Assembly (NCBI RefSeq): GCF_007858185.1
Contig: NZ_VFES01000007.1
Location: 186,001 to 250,000 of the forward strand
DNA length: 64,000 nucleotides
DNA from: Pseudomonas grimontii
GTDB taxonomy: Bacteria > Pseudomonadota > Gammaproteobacteria > Pseudomonadales > Pseudomonadaceae
Direction of reading: 5' to 3'
Shown here in pieces: positions 19,885-28,632 of this stretch. Both the position numbers and the translations under genes were made by a program. The stretch's first letter is position 1, and every line of letters starts with the position of its first letter. The notes under the pieces were generated by a model. That model worked only from the letters and a program-made list of their open reading frames with translations, was not told where the DNA came from and made no database searches.

Positions 19885-19900
19885 TTAAAGTTAACTTTAA
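19885..19900. promoter_or_regulatory. Perfect 16-bp palindrome, likely MerR operator
   Basis: TTAAAGTTAACTTTAA reads the same on both strands and sits centrally in the 71-base gap between the divergent oxidoreductase and MerR genes. Its form, CTTAAAG-TTAA-CTTTAA, resembles operators of the NmlR/AdhR branch of MerR regulators, which lie inside an over-long promoter spacer. The operator role is inferred. Confidence 0.65.
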
Positions 19901-19918
19901 TGTCAAGCAGGTGGTTTG

Positions 19919-20323
19919 ATGAATATTGGTGAGCTGGCAAAGCAGAGTGGGTTGGCGGCGTCGCGTATCCGCTTCTATGAATCCGAGGGGCTGATCAGCC
20001 AGGTAGGGCGCCAGGCCAATGGGTATCGGCGCTATGCACCCGATGCCCTGCAAACGCTGCAACTGATTCAGAGCGCACAGCAGGCCGGGTTTACCTTGCA
20101 GGAACTCAAGGCGTTAATGCCCGCGCCGGGGGAGCACAAGCGCGAGGAGTTGATCGAGGCCCTGGAGCGCAAGGTGACGCAGATCGAGGCGATGCAGGCG
20201 CAGTTGGCTCATAGCAAGGCGCAGTTGCTGGGCGTGATCGAGGCGGTCCGGGCGCAGCCGGAAGGCGTGCCGTGCTCCATGGGGCAGAAGCAAGTGCTGG
20301 CGTCGATTAAGGCCGGTGCCTGA
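19919..20323 (+). CDS. MerR family transcriptional regulator
   Basis: 134 residues. N-terminal winged helix MNIGELAKQSGLAASRIRFYESEGLI with the RFYE motif of the family, then the wing NGYRRYAPDAL. A dimerising helix follows (EELIEALERKVTQIEAMQAQLAHSKAQL). A single cysteine (VPCSMG) lies near the C-terminus, which rules out a classical metal-thiolate pair but leaves redox or aldehyde sensing possible. ATG 19919 follows AGGTGG. It probably regulates itself and the divergent flavin oxidoreductase. Confidence 0.9.
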   Translation: MNIGELAKQSGLAASRIRFYESEGLISQVGRQANGYRRYAPDALQTLQLIQSAQQAGFTLQELKALMPAPGEHKREELIEALERKVTQIEAMQAQLAHSKAQLLGVIEAVRAQPEGVPCSMGQKQVLASIKAGA

Positions 20324-20336
20324 AAAAGCGCCGAGT

Positions 20337-20800
20337 TGCAGAGCAAGCAGATCCAAAGGTATCTACGCAACTGTGTAGCCGCTAAAGCTAACCACGATGC
20401 GAAGCGAGCCGCCCTTGATCTTGCTTTAGATCTTGATCTCAGGCGCCCCGTTAAACCACGCTGGCCGGAATTCGATAGTGATTTGGGGGGTAAACCGGCA
20501 GGGATGCCGGTTTAGCCGCCCCGCGCCATGGATGGCGCGTGGCGGCGGCCCCCCAAATCACTGTCGGATTACGGGCACACCGAGCCTGGGCGAGGTGCCG
20601 AGTGGTGGGGCGAAGCGTTTTTGGTTACTTTTGGCGCTCTTCCAAAAGTGACCCGCTGTAAGAGCGGAACCCTAAGTAGCCGTTACCGCAGCAACGGATA
20701 TGTACTCATTCCAACCCAAGCACATGGTCGGCCCAGAGGCCGCCATCGGGGGCAAGTCGAATCGTCGCACCGCCCCTCCCACATTTAGCGCGGGGCATCA
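20337..20800. repeat. Mosaic intergenic repeat, non-coding
   Basis: No gene in this 538-base gap. It is built of repeat modules: GGTATCTACGCAACT at 20356; a hairpin AAACCGGCAGGGATGCCGGTTT-like at 20492-20514; CGCGCCATGGATGGCGCG at 20522-20540; and a decayed REP from about 20738 with CATCGGGGGCAAG and CCCCTCCCACATTT split by a short insert. The block with TTTTTGGTTACTTTTGGCGCT and GTTACCGCAGCAACGG is one I recognise from many fluorescens-group intergenic regions. Short open frames inside it are spurious. Confidence 0.75.
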
Positions 20801-20861
20801 GTTAGAGAGTCGTCAGCTCCCGAGCCGTCACGGGAGCAAACCCCCACCCCGCATGTGATAC

Positions 20862-21356
20862 TCAGCGACGACGGAACAGCGGCAACGGCTCATCCGTAGC
20901 TGCCTGGTACGTCACCGAGAAGTCCTTGAGGCTTTCCAGCGCTTCGTACGGGTCCTTGTCAGCGCGCAAGGCGAAGGCATCGAACCCACAACGGCGCAGG
21001 TAGAACAACTGGTCGCGCAACACGTCGCCAATCGCCCGCAGCTCGCCTTTGTAACCGTAGCGGTCACGCAGCAAACGTGCGTTGGAGTAGTTGCGACCGT
21101 CGGTGAAGGCCGGGAAGTTCAGGGCGATGACCTGGAAGTGTTCCACGTCCGCACCGATCTCCTCGGCTTCTTCATCGGCGTCCAGCCACACACCCAGGCC
21201 GCCGTCACGGGCCTTGAGCGCGTGGCCATGTTCGCGCCACAGGGCCAGCGGCACGATCAGGTCGTCACAGTTGGAAATGCCGTCGAAGCTCGCGTCCTTG
21301 GGCAGCAGGTGCCAGGTTTCGTCGAGGACTTCGTTGTTCTTAATGATTCGCTGCAT
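20862..21356 (-). CDS. DUF934 protein, partner of CysI
   Basis: 164 residues starting MQRIIKNNEVLDETWHLL at ATG 21356, inside the last 17 bases of cysI, so translation is coupled. The DUF934 pattern LIVPLALWREHG and the helical block LRDRYGYKGELRAIGDVLRDQLFYLRRCGFDAF are clear. The family is nearly always next to cysI and is thought to help sulfite reductase assembly or electron supply, but its activity is not established. C-terminus ends in LPLFRRR. Confidence 0.92.
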   Translation of the reverse strand: MQRIIKNNEVLDETWHLLPKDASFDGISNCDDLIVPLALWREHGHALKARDGGLGVWLDADEEAEEIGADVEHFQVIALNFPAFTDGRNYSNARLLRDRYGYKGELRAIGDVLRDQLFYLRRCGFDAFALRADKDPYEALESLKDFSVTYQAATDEPLPLFRRR

Positions 21357-22998
21357 AGACGCGCTCCTTGAACAGGTCAATGCCGATGCGCTGGTAGGTG
21401 TCGATGAAACGCTCATCTTCGGTGCGCTGTTCGATGTACACGTCGATCAGCTTGCCGATCACCTCAGGCATGGCTTCCTGGGCGAAGGATGGGCCAAGGA
21501 TCTTGCCCAGGCTCGCATCGCGGCTGGCGCTGCCACCCAGGGACACTTGGTAGAATTCTTCGCCTTTCTTGTCCACGCCCAGGATGCCGATGTGGCCGAC
21601 GTGGTGGTGACCACAGGCGTTCATGCAACCGGAAATGTTCAGGTCCAGCTCGCCGATGTCGAACAGGTAGTCCAGGTCGTCGAAACGGCGCTGGATCGAT
21701 TCGGCAATCGGGATCGACTTGGCGTTGGCCAGGGAGCAGAAGTCGCCGCCCGGGCAGCAGATGATGTCGGTCAACAGGCCGATGTTCGGCGTGGCGAAAC
21801 CGCCTTCGCGCAGCTCGCCCCACAGGGTGAACAGTTGGCTCTGCTCAACATCCGCAAGGATGATGTTCTGCTCGTGGGAGGTACGCAGCTGGCCGAAGCT
21901 GTAGCGCTCGGCCAGGTCGGCGACGGCGTCCAGCTGCTTGTCGGTGATGTCGCCCGGTGCAACACCGGTCGGTTTCAGCGACAGGGTCACCGCCACATAG
22001 CCCGGCTTTTTGTGCGCCAGGGTGTTGCGGGTGCGCCAGCGGGCGAAGCCTGGGTGCTGCTGGTCGAGCGCTGCCAACTCGGCGTCCTGATTGTTCAGGG
22101 CCTTGTACTCAGGATCGACGAAGTGCTTGGCCACACGGTGCACTTCGGCTTCAGTCAGGGTGGTCTGGCCGCCGCGCAGGTGTTCCATCTCGGCGTCGAC
22201 TTTCTGGGCGAACACCTCAGGGGTCAGCGCCTTGACCAGGATTTTGATCCGGGCCTTGTATTTGTTGTCACGACGGCCGTAGCGGTTATAGACCCGCAGG
22301 ATCGCGTCGAGGTAACTCAACAGGTCCTGCCACGGCAGGAACTCGTTGATGAATGCACCCACCACCGGGGTACGGCCGAGGCCGCCACCCACCAGTACAC
22401 GGAAACCCAGCTCGCCGGCCGCGTTGTACACCGGCTCCAGGCCGATGTCGTGCACTTCGATGGCGGCACGGTCCGAGGTCGAGCCATTGATGGCGATCTT
22501 GAACTTGCGCGGCAGGTAGGCGAATTCCGGGTGGAAGGTGGTCCACTGACGGACGATTTCACACCACGGGCGTGGGTCGATCAGCTCGTCGGCGGCAACC
22601 CCGGCGAATTGGTCGGTGGTCACGTTGCGCAGGCAGTTACCGCTGGTCTGAATGGCGTGCATCTGCACGGTGGCCAGTTCAGCCAGGATGTCCGGCACAT
22701 CTTCCAGCGCCGGCCAGTTGAACTGTACGTTCTGGCGGGTGCTGATGTGGGCATAGCCTTTGTCGAAGTCGCGGGCAATCTTGGCCATCATGCGGGTCTG
22801 GCGCGAAGTCAGTTGGCCATAAGGCACGGCCACCCGCAGCATCGGCGCAAAGCGCTGAACATAAAGGCCATTTTGCAGGCGCAGAGGGCGGAACTCTTCT
22901 TCGCTCAGTTCACCTGCTAGGTAGCGTCGGGTCTGATCACGGAACTGCTTGACGCGGTCCTCGATGATGCGCTGATCGTATTCGTCGTATACGTACAT
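21340..22998 (-). CDS. cysI: Sulfite reductase hemoprotein (siroheme, 4Fe-4S)
   Basis: Reduces sulfite to sulfide for cysteine synthesis. 552 residues. Two ferredoxin-like halves are seen. The siroheme/4Fe-4S cysteines are at CCPGGDFC (about residue 415) and SGCMNACGHHHVG (about 455-465). The start is ATG 22998 (MYVYDEYDQRIIED) with AGGA upstream; an apparent extension to 23085 lies outside the family. The chain fits the Pseudomonas type that pairs with DUF934 and not with the CysJ flavoprotein. Confidence 0.95.
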   Translation of the reverse strand: MYVYDEYDQRIIEDRVKQFRDQTRRYLAGELSEEEFRPLRLQNGLYVQRFAPMLRVAVPYGQLTSRQTRMMAKIARDFDKGYAHISTRQNVQFNWPALEDVPDILAELATVQMHAIQTSGNCLRNVTTDQFAGVAADELIDPRPWCEIVRQWTTFHPEFAYLPRKFKIAINGSTSDRAAIEVHDIGLEPVYNAAGELGFRVLVGGGLGRTPVVGAFINEFLPWQDLLSYLDAILRVYNRYGRRDNKYKARIKILVKALTPEVFAQKVDAEMEHLRGGQTTLTEAEVHRVAKHFVDPEYKALNNQDAELAALDQQHPGFARWRTRNTLAHKKPGYVAVTLSLKPTGVAPGDITDKQLDAVADLAERYSFGQLRTSHEQNIILADVEQSQLFTLWGELREGGFATPNIGLLTDIICCPGGDFCSLANAKSIPIAESIQRRFDDLDYLFDIGELDLNISGCMNACGHHHVGHIGILGVDKKGEEFYQVSLGGSASRDASLGKILGPSFAQEAMPEVIGKLIDVYIEQRTEDERFIDTYQRIGIDLFKERVYAANH

Positions 22999-23108
22999 AT
23001 AGGTCCTGTTCTCGGCAAATCTGCGCGCACGGCCGCGCACTCCCAACGGAGCCGGCGCACGATACCAGTTTGCGTTTATGCGCAAAAGTGATGTTTGAGT
23101 ATATGCAC

Positions 23109-23138
23109 ATAACCAAAATGACTAATGAGAAAGGTTAT
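23109..23138. promoter_or_regulatory. Inverted repeat upstream of cysI
   Basis: ATAACC at 23109 and GGTTAT at 23133 form an inverted repeat with an A/T-rich centre, 111 bases before the cysI start and 94 before the divergent small gene. CysB sites are A/T-rich and loosely symmetric, so this is a possible site; the assignment is a guess. Confidence 0.35.
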
Positions 23139-23231
23139 CGTGATACCCACATTTGTCATGCGGGCAATCGTGAACTTTACTGTGAGCGTGTTTGAGTGCA
23201 ATCACCTATAAAACCGACAAGAGGCGATGCA

Positions 23232-23345
23232 ATGAGCAATCCGACCAAAGCTCGTAAACCTGACAGTACCGTGGATGCCTGGGCCATTCTGTTCTTGATT
23301 ATTCTGGTGGTGGGAACCGCCGTATTCTGGGTCAGCCATCAATAA
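23232..23345 (+). CDS. 37-residue single-pass membrane protein
   Basis: Reads MSNPTKARKPDSTVDAWAIL and then a hydrophobic segment LFLIILVVGTAVFWVSHQ before TAA. A good AGAGG ribosome site lies seven bases upstream. The N-terminus is basic, so the N-in orientation is likely. It stands alone between the cysI promoter region and a binding-protein gene. No function is known; the clear ribosome site and membrane segment argue that it is real. Confidence 0.7.
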   Translation: MSNPTKARKPDSTVDAWAILFLIILVVGTAVFWVSHQ

Positions 23346-23420
23346 AGGACGTTGATTGAGCCTCGATTGGTTTGGGCATTGCCACTATCATGGCGGCCTA
23401 TTTTCGAGGCTCAAGCATCC

Positions 23421-24488
23421 ATGTTGAAGGTGTTGATTACGTGTGTCTGGTTGCTGGGATCGACGTATGGGGTGATGGCCCATGCCACCTCGGTGGTGTT
23501 TCTCAATCCTGGCATGTCGACGGAAACTTTCTGGGTCAGCTACACGCAATTCATGCAGGCCGCCGCCAAGGACCTCGGCCTGGAATTGCGTGTGCGTTAT
23601 GGCGAGCGCGATGCCGACAACACACTGCTCCAGGCGCGTGAGGTGCTGCAAGGCAGTCAGCGGCCTGATTACCTGGTACTGGCGAATGAGCAGTACGTTG
23701 CGCCGCAGATCCTGCGCATGGCCGAGGGCAGTGGCGTCAAGCTACTGGTGGTGAACAGCGCGCTGACCCCGGATCAGATGCAATTGCTGGGAACCCGCAG
23801 TGGCATCCGTTTGATCGGCAGCCTGGTCGCTGACGATGAAGAGGCTGGCTACCTGATGCTCCGCGACTTGCTGCGCCAGCACGGCCCGGTTGCGCCGGGT
23901 CAATCCCTCGACCTGTTGGCCTTTTCCGGCGTCAAGACCACGCCGGTTGCGCAATTGCGTGAGCGGGGCATGCGTCGGGCGCTGGCCGAGCATCCCGAGG
24001 TGCGCCTGCGTCAGTTGGTCTACGGTGAGTGGAGCCGCGAGCGCGCCTTCGAGCAAGCGACGCAACTGTTCAAGCGCTACCCGCAGACGGCGCTGGTGTG
24101 GTCGGCCAGTGATCAGATGGCGTTGGGCGCCATGCAGGCGTTGCAGGACAGTGGACGGTTACCGGGTAAGGACGTGCTGTTCAGCGCGGTCAACAGTTCG
24201 CCGGAAATTCTGCAGGCGCGCCTGGAGGGGCGTTTATCGAGCCTGGTCGCCGGGCATTTCACCGTCGGCGGCTGGGCCATGGTGTTGGTCCATGATGATG
24301 CCAAAGGCCTGGACATTGGCGCCTATGGTGGGCGCGACCGTCAGTTGGCGTTGTTCCAGTTGATCGATGCCAGCCAGGCGCGGCGCTTGTTGGGGCCGAC
24401 ACCCGCGGTGAATTTTCGCGCACTGTCCGCCCAGGGCAAACCCGTGTCCTATCGCTACCCGTTCAGCCTGCGGCTGTTGCTCCGCTAG
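23421..24488 (+). CDS. Periplasmic sugar-binding-type ABC substrate-binding protein
   Basis: 355 residues from ATG 23421, with a signal peptide (MLKVLITCVWLLGSTYGVMA) cleaved near AHA. The mature part has the Peripla_BP fold: VVFLNPGMSTETFW, then LVANEQYVAP-like strand YLVLANEQYVAPQIL, and the second lobe with ALVWSASDQMALGAMQAL. There is no transporter permease or ATPase nearby, so it may feed a sensor rather than a pump. The gene before metH in this order is conserved in other pseudomonads, as far as I recall. Confidence 0.82.
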   Translation: MLKVLITCVWLLGSTYGVMAHATSVVFLNPGMSTETFWVSYTQFMQAAAKDLGLELRVRYGERDADNTLLQAREVLQGSQRPDYLVLANEQYVAPQILRMAEGSGVKLLVVNSALTPDQMQLLGTRSGIRLIGSLVADDEEAGYLMLRDLLRQHGPVAPGQSLDLLAFSGVKTTPVAQLRERGMRRALAEHPEVRLRQLVYGEWSRERAFEQATQLFKRYPQTALVWSASDQMALGAMQALQDSGRLPGKDVLFSAVNSSPEILQARLEGRLSSLVAGHFTVGGWAMVLVHDDAKGLDIGAYGGRDRQLALFQLIDASQARRLLGPTPAVNFRALSAQGKPVSYRYPFSLRLLLR

Positions 24489-24703
24489 ACGCCGGCCAGG
24501 TGCAGCACCAGCTTGACGATGCCAAACAAGGTCAACGCAAACACGGCAGTGAACAGGATGCCCAGCACCACGAAATGACTGGGCTTGCCATGGGTAAAGT
24601 CGCGGGCGCGATTCTTGCCGCTCTGCACGCCAAATGCAGCGGCCACCACGCTGTGGAGCATCTGCCAGAAGGTAGGGGGCTTGTTGTTGGCTGGATCGTC
24701 CAT
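24485..24703 (-). CDS. DUF2970 small membrane protein
   Basis: 72 residues. The DUF2970 pattern FWQMLHSVVAAAFGVQSGKNRARDF is followed by one membrane segment (FVVLGILFTAVFALTLFGIVKLVLH). Its end overlaps the end of the convergent binding-protein gene by four bases. It lies 52 bases downstream of the metH start side in the same direction reversed, that is, after metH on the minus strand, and may be read through from it. Function unknown. Confidence 0.88.
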   Translation of the reverse strand: MDDPANNKPPTFWQMLHSVVAAAFGVQSGKNRARDFTHGKPSHFVVLGILFTAVFALTLFGIVKLVLHLAGV

Positions 24704-24755
24704 ACGTCCCTCGACACAAGGTGTGTGAGGGACAGCATAGACAATCCAGGCCGGC

Positions 24756-27700
24756 TTAGTTGTCGTAACCCAGGTTCGGCGCCAGCCAGCGCTCGGTCAC
24801 GGCCAGGTCCTGGCCTTTACGCGCGGTGTAGCTGGCCACCTGGTCCTTGTCGACCTTGCCCACGGCAAAGTACTGCGCCTGCGGATGGGCAAAGTACCAG
24901 CCACTGACCGCCGCCGCCGGGAACATTGCGTAGTGTTCGGTGAGGAACACACCGCTGCGGCCGGCGTGCATTTCGCGGGCCTCGGGGTCGAGCAGTTGGA
25001 ACAACTGGGCTTTCTCGGTGTGATCCGGGCACGCCGGGTAACCTGGGGCAGGGCGGATGCCGCTGTATTGCTCCTTGATCAGCGCCTCGTTGTCCAGTTG
25101 CTCGTCCTTGGCGTAACCCCAGTGTTCTTTACGCACCTGCTGGTGCAGCCACTCGGCACAGGCCTCGGCCAGGCGGTCGGCCAGGGCCTTGACCATGATC
25201 GAGTTGTAGTCGTCACCTGCGTCCTGGTAGGCCTTGGCCACTTCTTCGGCGCCGATGCCGGCGGTGGTGATGAAGCCACCGATGTAGTCGGTCACGCCGC
25301 TGTCCTTGGGCGCGACGAAGTCGGCCAGGGAGAAGTTCGGCTTGCCGTCGGTCTTGATGATCTGCTGGCGCAGGTGGTGCAGTTTGGCAATCGGCTGGCC
25401 GTCTTCGCCGTAGACTTCCAGGTCATCGTCCTGCACCTGGTTGGTCGGCCAGAAACCGAACACCGCGCGGGCACTGATGAGTTTTTCGTCGATCAGCTTC
25501 TTGAGCATTTCCCGGGCGTCGGCGTACAGCGCGGTGGCGGCTTCACCCACCACTTCATCGGTAAGGATGCGCGGGAACTTGCCGGCCAGGTCCCAGGAGA
25601 TAAAGAACGGGGTCCAGTCGATGTACTCGGCCAAAACGTTGAGGTCGATATTGTCCAGCACTTTGGAACCGGTGAAGGTTGGCTTGACCGGCGTGTAGGT
25701 GCTCCAGTCGAACTGCGGCTTCTTGGCGATGGCCGCCGGATAGCTCAGGCGTTCGGTGCGCGCACTGCGGTTGGAGGTGCGCTCACGGACATCGATGTAT
25801 TCCAGGCGGGTCTTCTCGACGAAGCCGGCCTTCAATTCCTTGGACAGCAGCTGCGTGGCCACGCCCACCGCGCGGGAGGCGTCGGTGACGTAGATCACCG
25901 CGTCGTTGCTGTACTTGGGCTCGATCTTCACCGCCGTGTGTGCCTTGGAGGTGGTCGCGCCACCGATCATCAGCGGCAGGTGGAAGTCCTGGCGCTGCAT
26001 CTCGCGGGCCACATGCACCATCTCGTCCAGGGACGGTGTGATCAGGCCGGACAGCCCGATAATGTCGCACTTCTGCTCCTTGGCCACCTGCAGGATCTTC
26101 TCGGCCGGCACCATCACGCCGAGGTCGACAATGTCATAGCCGTTGCAACCGAGCACCACGCCAACGATGTTCTTGCCGATGTCATGCACGTCGCCCTTCA
26201 CCGTGGCCATCAGGATCTTGCCCTTGGCTTCCGGCTTGTCGCCTTTTTCCAGTTCGATGAACGGGATCAAGTGGGCCACGGCCTGCTTCATTACGCGGGC
26301 GGATTTCACCACCTGGGGCAGGAACATCTTGCCGGCGCCGAACAGGTCGCCAACGATGTTCATACCGGACATCAACGGGCCTTCGATCACTTCGATCGGG
26401 CGCGCGAACGACTGCCGCGATTCTTCAGTGTCTTCGACGATATGGGTGGTGATGCCCTTGACCAGCGCGTGCTCGAGGCGCTTGTTGACCGGCCAGCCGC
26501 GCCATTCCTCGGTCTCGGCTTCTTTTACGCTGCCATCGCCCTTGTACTTGTCGGCGATGGCGAGGAGGGCGTCGGTGCCTTCCGGGGTGCGGTTGAGGAC
26601 TACATCTTCAACGGCATCGCGCAGCTCGGCCGGGATCTGGTCGTAGATCTCCAACTGGCCGGCGTTGACGATACCCATGGTCAGGCCGTTGCGGATCGCA
26701 TACAGCAGGAACACCGAGTGGATCGCCTCGCGCACCGGGTTGTTGCCGCGGAACGAGAACGACACGTTGGACACGCCACCGGAGGTCAGCGCATACGGCA
26801 GCTCGTCGCGGATGTAGGCGCAGGCGTTGATGAAATCGACGGCGTAGTTGTTGTGTTCTTCAATACCGGTGGCGACCGCGAAGATGTTCGGGTCGAAGAT
26901 GATGTCTTCCGGCGGAAAGCCGACTTCATTGACCAGGATGTCGTAGGAACGCTTGCAGATTTCCTTCTTGCGCGCTTCGGTGTCGGCCTGGCCGGCTTCG
27001 TCGAAGGCCATCACGACCACGGCGGCGCCGTAGCGCTTGCACAGCTTGGCGTGGTGAATGAACTGCTCGACGCCTTCCTTCATGCTGATGGAGTTGACGA
27101 TGCCCTTGCCCTGGATGCACTTGAGGCCGGCTTCGATCACTTCCCACTTGGAGGAATCGATCATGATCGGTACGCGGGAGATGTCCGGCTCGCCGGCAAT
27201 CAGATTGAGGAAGGTCACCATGGCCTTCTTCGAATCGAGCATGCCCTCGTCCATGTTGATGTCGATCACCTGGGCGCCGGCTTCCACCTGTTGCAGGGCC
27301 ACTTCCAGGGCTTCGGTGTAGTTGTCTTCACGGATCAGGCGGGCGAAACGCGCAGAACCGGTGATGTTGGTGCGCTCGCCGACGTTGACGAACAACGAGC
27401 TGCGATCAATCGTGAACGGCTCCAGGCCCGACAGGCGGCAGGCCTTGGGGATGTCCGGGATCGGGCGCGGCGCATAACCGGCCACGGCCTTGGCGATGGC
27501 TTCGATATGGCCCGGTGTGGTGCCGCAGCAACCGCCGACGATGTTCAGAAAGCCGCTCTGGGCGAATTCTTCGATGACCTTGGCGGTTTCCGATGGCAGC
27601 TCGTCGTATTCGCCGAATTCGTTGGGCAGGCCGGCATTGGGGTGCGCGGACACGTGGGTGTTGGCCTTGTTGGACAACTCTTCCAGGTACGGGCGCAGCT

Positions 27701-28466
27701 CGCTGGCGCCGAGGGCGCAGTTCAGGCCCACGGAAATCGGCTTGGCGTGGGCGACCGAGTTCCAGAAGGCTTCAGTGGTCTGGCCCGAGAGGGTACGGCC
27801 GGAGGCGTCGGTGATGGTGCCGGAGATCATGATCGGCAATTCGATGCCAAGCGCTTCGAACACCCCCTGCACGGCGAAGATCGCGGCCTTGGCGTTGAGG
27901 GTGTCGAAGATGGTCTCGATCAGGATCAGGTCGGCGCCGCCCTCGATCAGGCCCTTGGTGGCCTCGGTGTAGTTCTCCACCAGTTCATCGAAGGTGACGT
28001 TGCGGTAGCCGGGGTTGTTTACATCGGGCGACAGCGAGCAGGTGCGGCTGGTCGGGCCGAGGACGCCAGCAACGAAGCGCGGCTTGGCCGGGTTCTCGGC
28101 GGTCTTGGCATCGGCGATCTTGCGCGCCAGGCGGGCGCCTTCGACATTCAGTTCATAGGCCAGCTCTTCCATGCCATAGTCGGCCATGGAGATGCGGGTC
28201 GCGTTGAAGGTGTTGGTTTCGAGGATGTCGGCACCGGCATCCAGGTACGCCTTCTCGATCCCGCCAATCACGTCCGGGCGGGTGAGCACCAGCAGGTCGT
28301 TGTTGCCCTTGACGTCGCTCGGCCAGTCGGCGAAACGTTTGCCGCGGTAGTCGTGTTCTTCCAGTTTATAGCTCTGGATCATCGTGCCCATGCCGCCGTC
28401 GAGGATCAGGATGCGTTCCTTGAGAGCGTGGTGAAGGGCTTGCAGACGAGCGCTACGATCGGACAT
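24756..28466 (-). CDS. metH: Methionine synthase, cobalamin-dependent
   Basis: Transfers a methyl group from methyl-tetrahydrofolate to homocysteine through methylcobalamin. 1236 residues, full length. Domain order: homocysteine-binding with zinc Cys in GLNCALG and [10 protein letters not shown]; pterin-binding ([12 protein letters not shown]); cobalamin-binding with [11 protein letters not shown] giving the axial His; and the C-terminal SAM reactivation domain (PGYPACPDH). ATG 28466 (MSDRSARLQ) matches other Pseudomonas MetH proteins; ATG 28487 is an alternative without a ribosome site. I see no cobalamin riboswitch upstream. Confidence 0.97.
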   Translation of the reverse strand: MSDRSARLQALHHALKERILILDGGMGTMIQSYKLEEHDYRGKRFADWPSDVKGNNDLLVLTRPDVIGGIEKAYLDAGADILETNTFNATRISMADYGMEELAYELNVEGARLARKIADAKTAENPAKPRFVAGVLGPTSRTCSLSPDVNNPGYRNVTFDELVENYTEATKGLIEGGADLILIETIFDTLNAKAAIFAVQGVFEALGIELPIMISGTITDASGRTLSGQTTEAFWNSVAHAKPISVGLNCALGASELRPYLEELSNKANTHVSAHPNAGLPNEFGEYDELPSETAKVIEEFAQSGFLNIVGGCCGTTPGHIEAIAKAVAGYAPRPIPDIPKACRLSGLEPFTIDRSSLFVNVGERTNITGSARFARLIREDNYTEALEVALQQVEAGAQVIDINMDEGMLDSKKAMVTFLNLIAGEPDISRVPIMIDSSKWEVIEAGLKCIQGKGIVNSISMKEGVEQFIHHAKLCKRYGAAVVVMAFDEAGQADTEARKKEICKRSYDILVNEVGFPPEDIIFDPNIFAVATGIEEHNNYAVDFINACAYIRDELPYALTSGGVSNVSFSFRGNNPVREAIHSVFLLYAIRNGLTMGIVNAGQLEIYDQIPAELRDAVEDVVLNRTPEGTDALLAIADKYKGDGSVKEAETEEWRGWPVNKRLEHALVKGITTHIVEDTEESRQSFARPIEVIEGPLMSGMNIVGDLFGAGKMFLPQVVKSARVMKQAVAHLIPFIELEKGDKPEAKGKILMATVKGDVHDIGKNIVGVVLGCNGYDIVDLGVMVPAEKILQVAKEQKCDIIGLSGLITPSLDEMVHVAREMQRQDFHLPLMIGGATTSKAHTAVKIEPKYSNDAVIYVTDASRAVGVATQLLSKELKAGFVEKTRLEYIDVRERTSNRSARTERLSYPAAIAKKPQFDWSTYTPVKPTFTGSKVLDNIDLNVLAEYIDWTPFFISWDLAGKFPRILTDEVVGEAATALYADAREMLKKLIDEKLISARAVFGFWPTNQVQDDDLEVYGEDGQPIAKLHHLRQQIIKTDGKPNFSLADFVAPKDSGVTDYIGGFITTAGIGAEEVAKAYQDAGDDYNSIMVKALADRLAEACAEWLHQQVRKEHWGYAKDEQLDNEALIKEQYSGIRPAPGYPACPDHTEKAQLFQLLDPEAREMHAGRSGVFLTEHYAMFPAAAVSGWYFAHPQAQYFAVGKVDKDQVASYTARKGQDLAVTERWLAPNLGYDN

Positions 28467-28632
28467 GGGACTACTCTGGTCAGGCATTACGGAGGGCGTG
28501 GATCATAACAAACCTGTGCGGATTTGCGGCATGTCCGGGTTTTGCATGAATATCGCTCATGTTGATGAGGGGTGTGGCCCGGTAGAATCGCCGCCACTTC
28601 CATATCGCCTGCATTCAATCGGGACCGGATAC

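Noticed and set aside
20433..20651. Short open frame in the mosaic repeat
   Set aside because: It lies wholly in repeat hairpins and has no ribosome site; such frames recur with the repeat.
24885..28508. Very long open frame (1207 codons) opposite metH
   Set aside because: It mirrors metH codon by codon on the other strand; GC-rich third positions of metH keep the antisense frame open. No ribosome site or domain.
28467..28632. Search for a cobalamin riboswitch before metH
   Set aside because: None of the conserved aptamer blocks is present on either strand.
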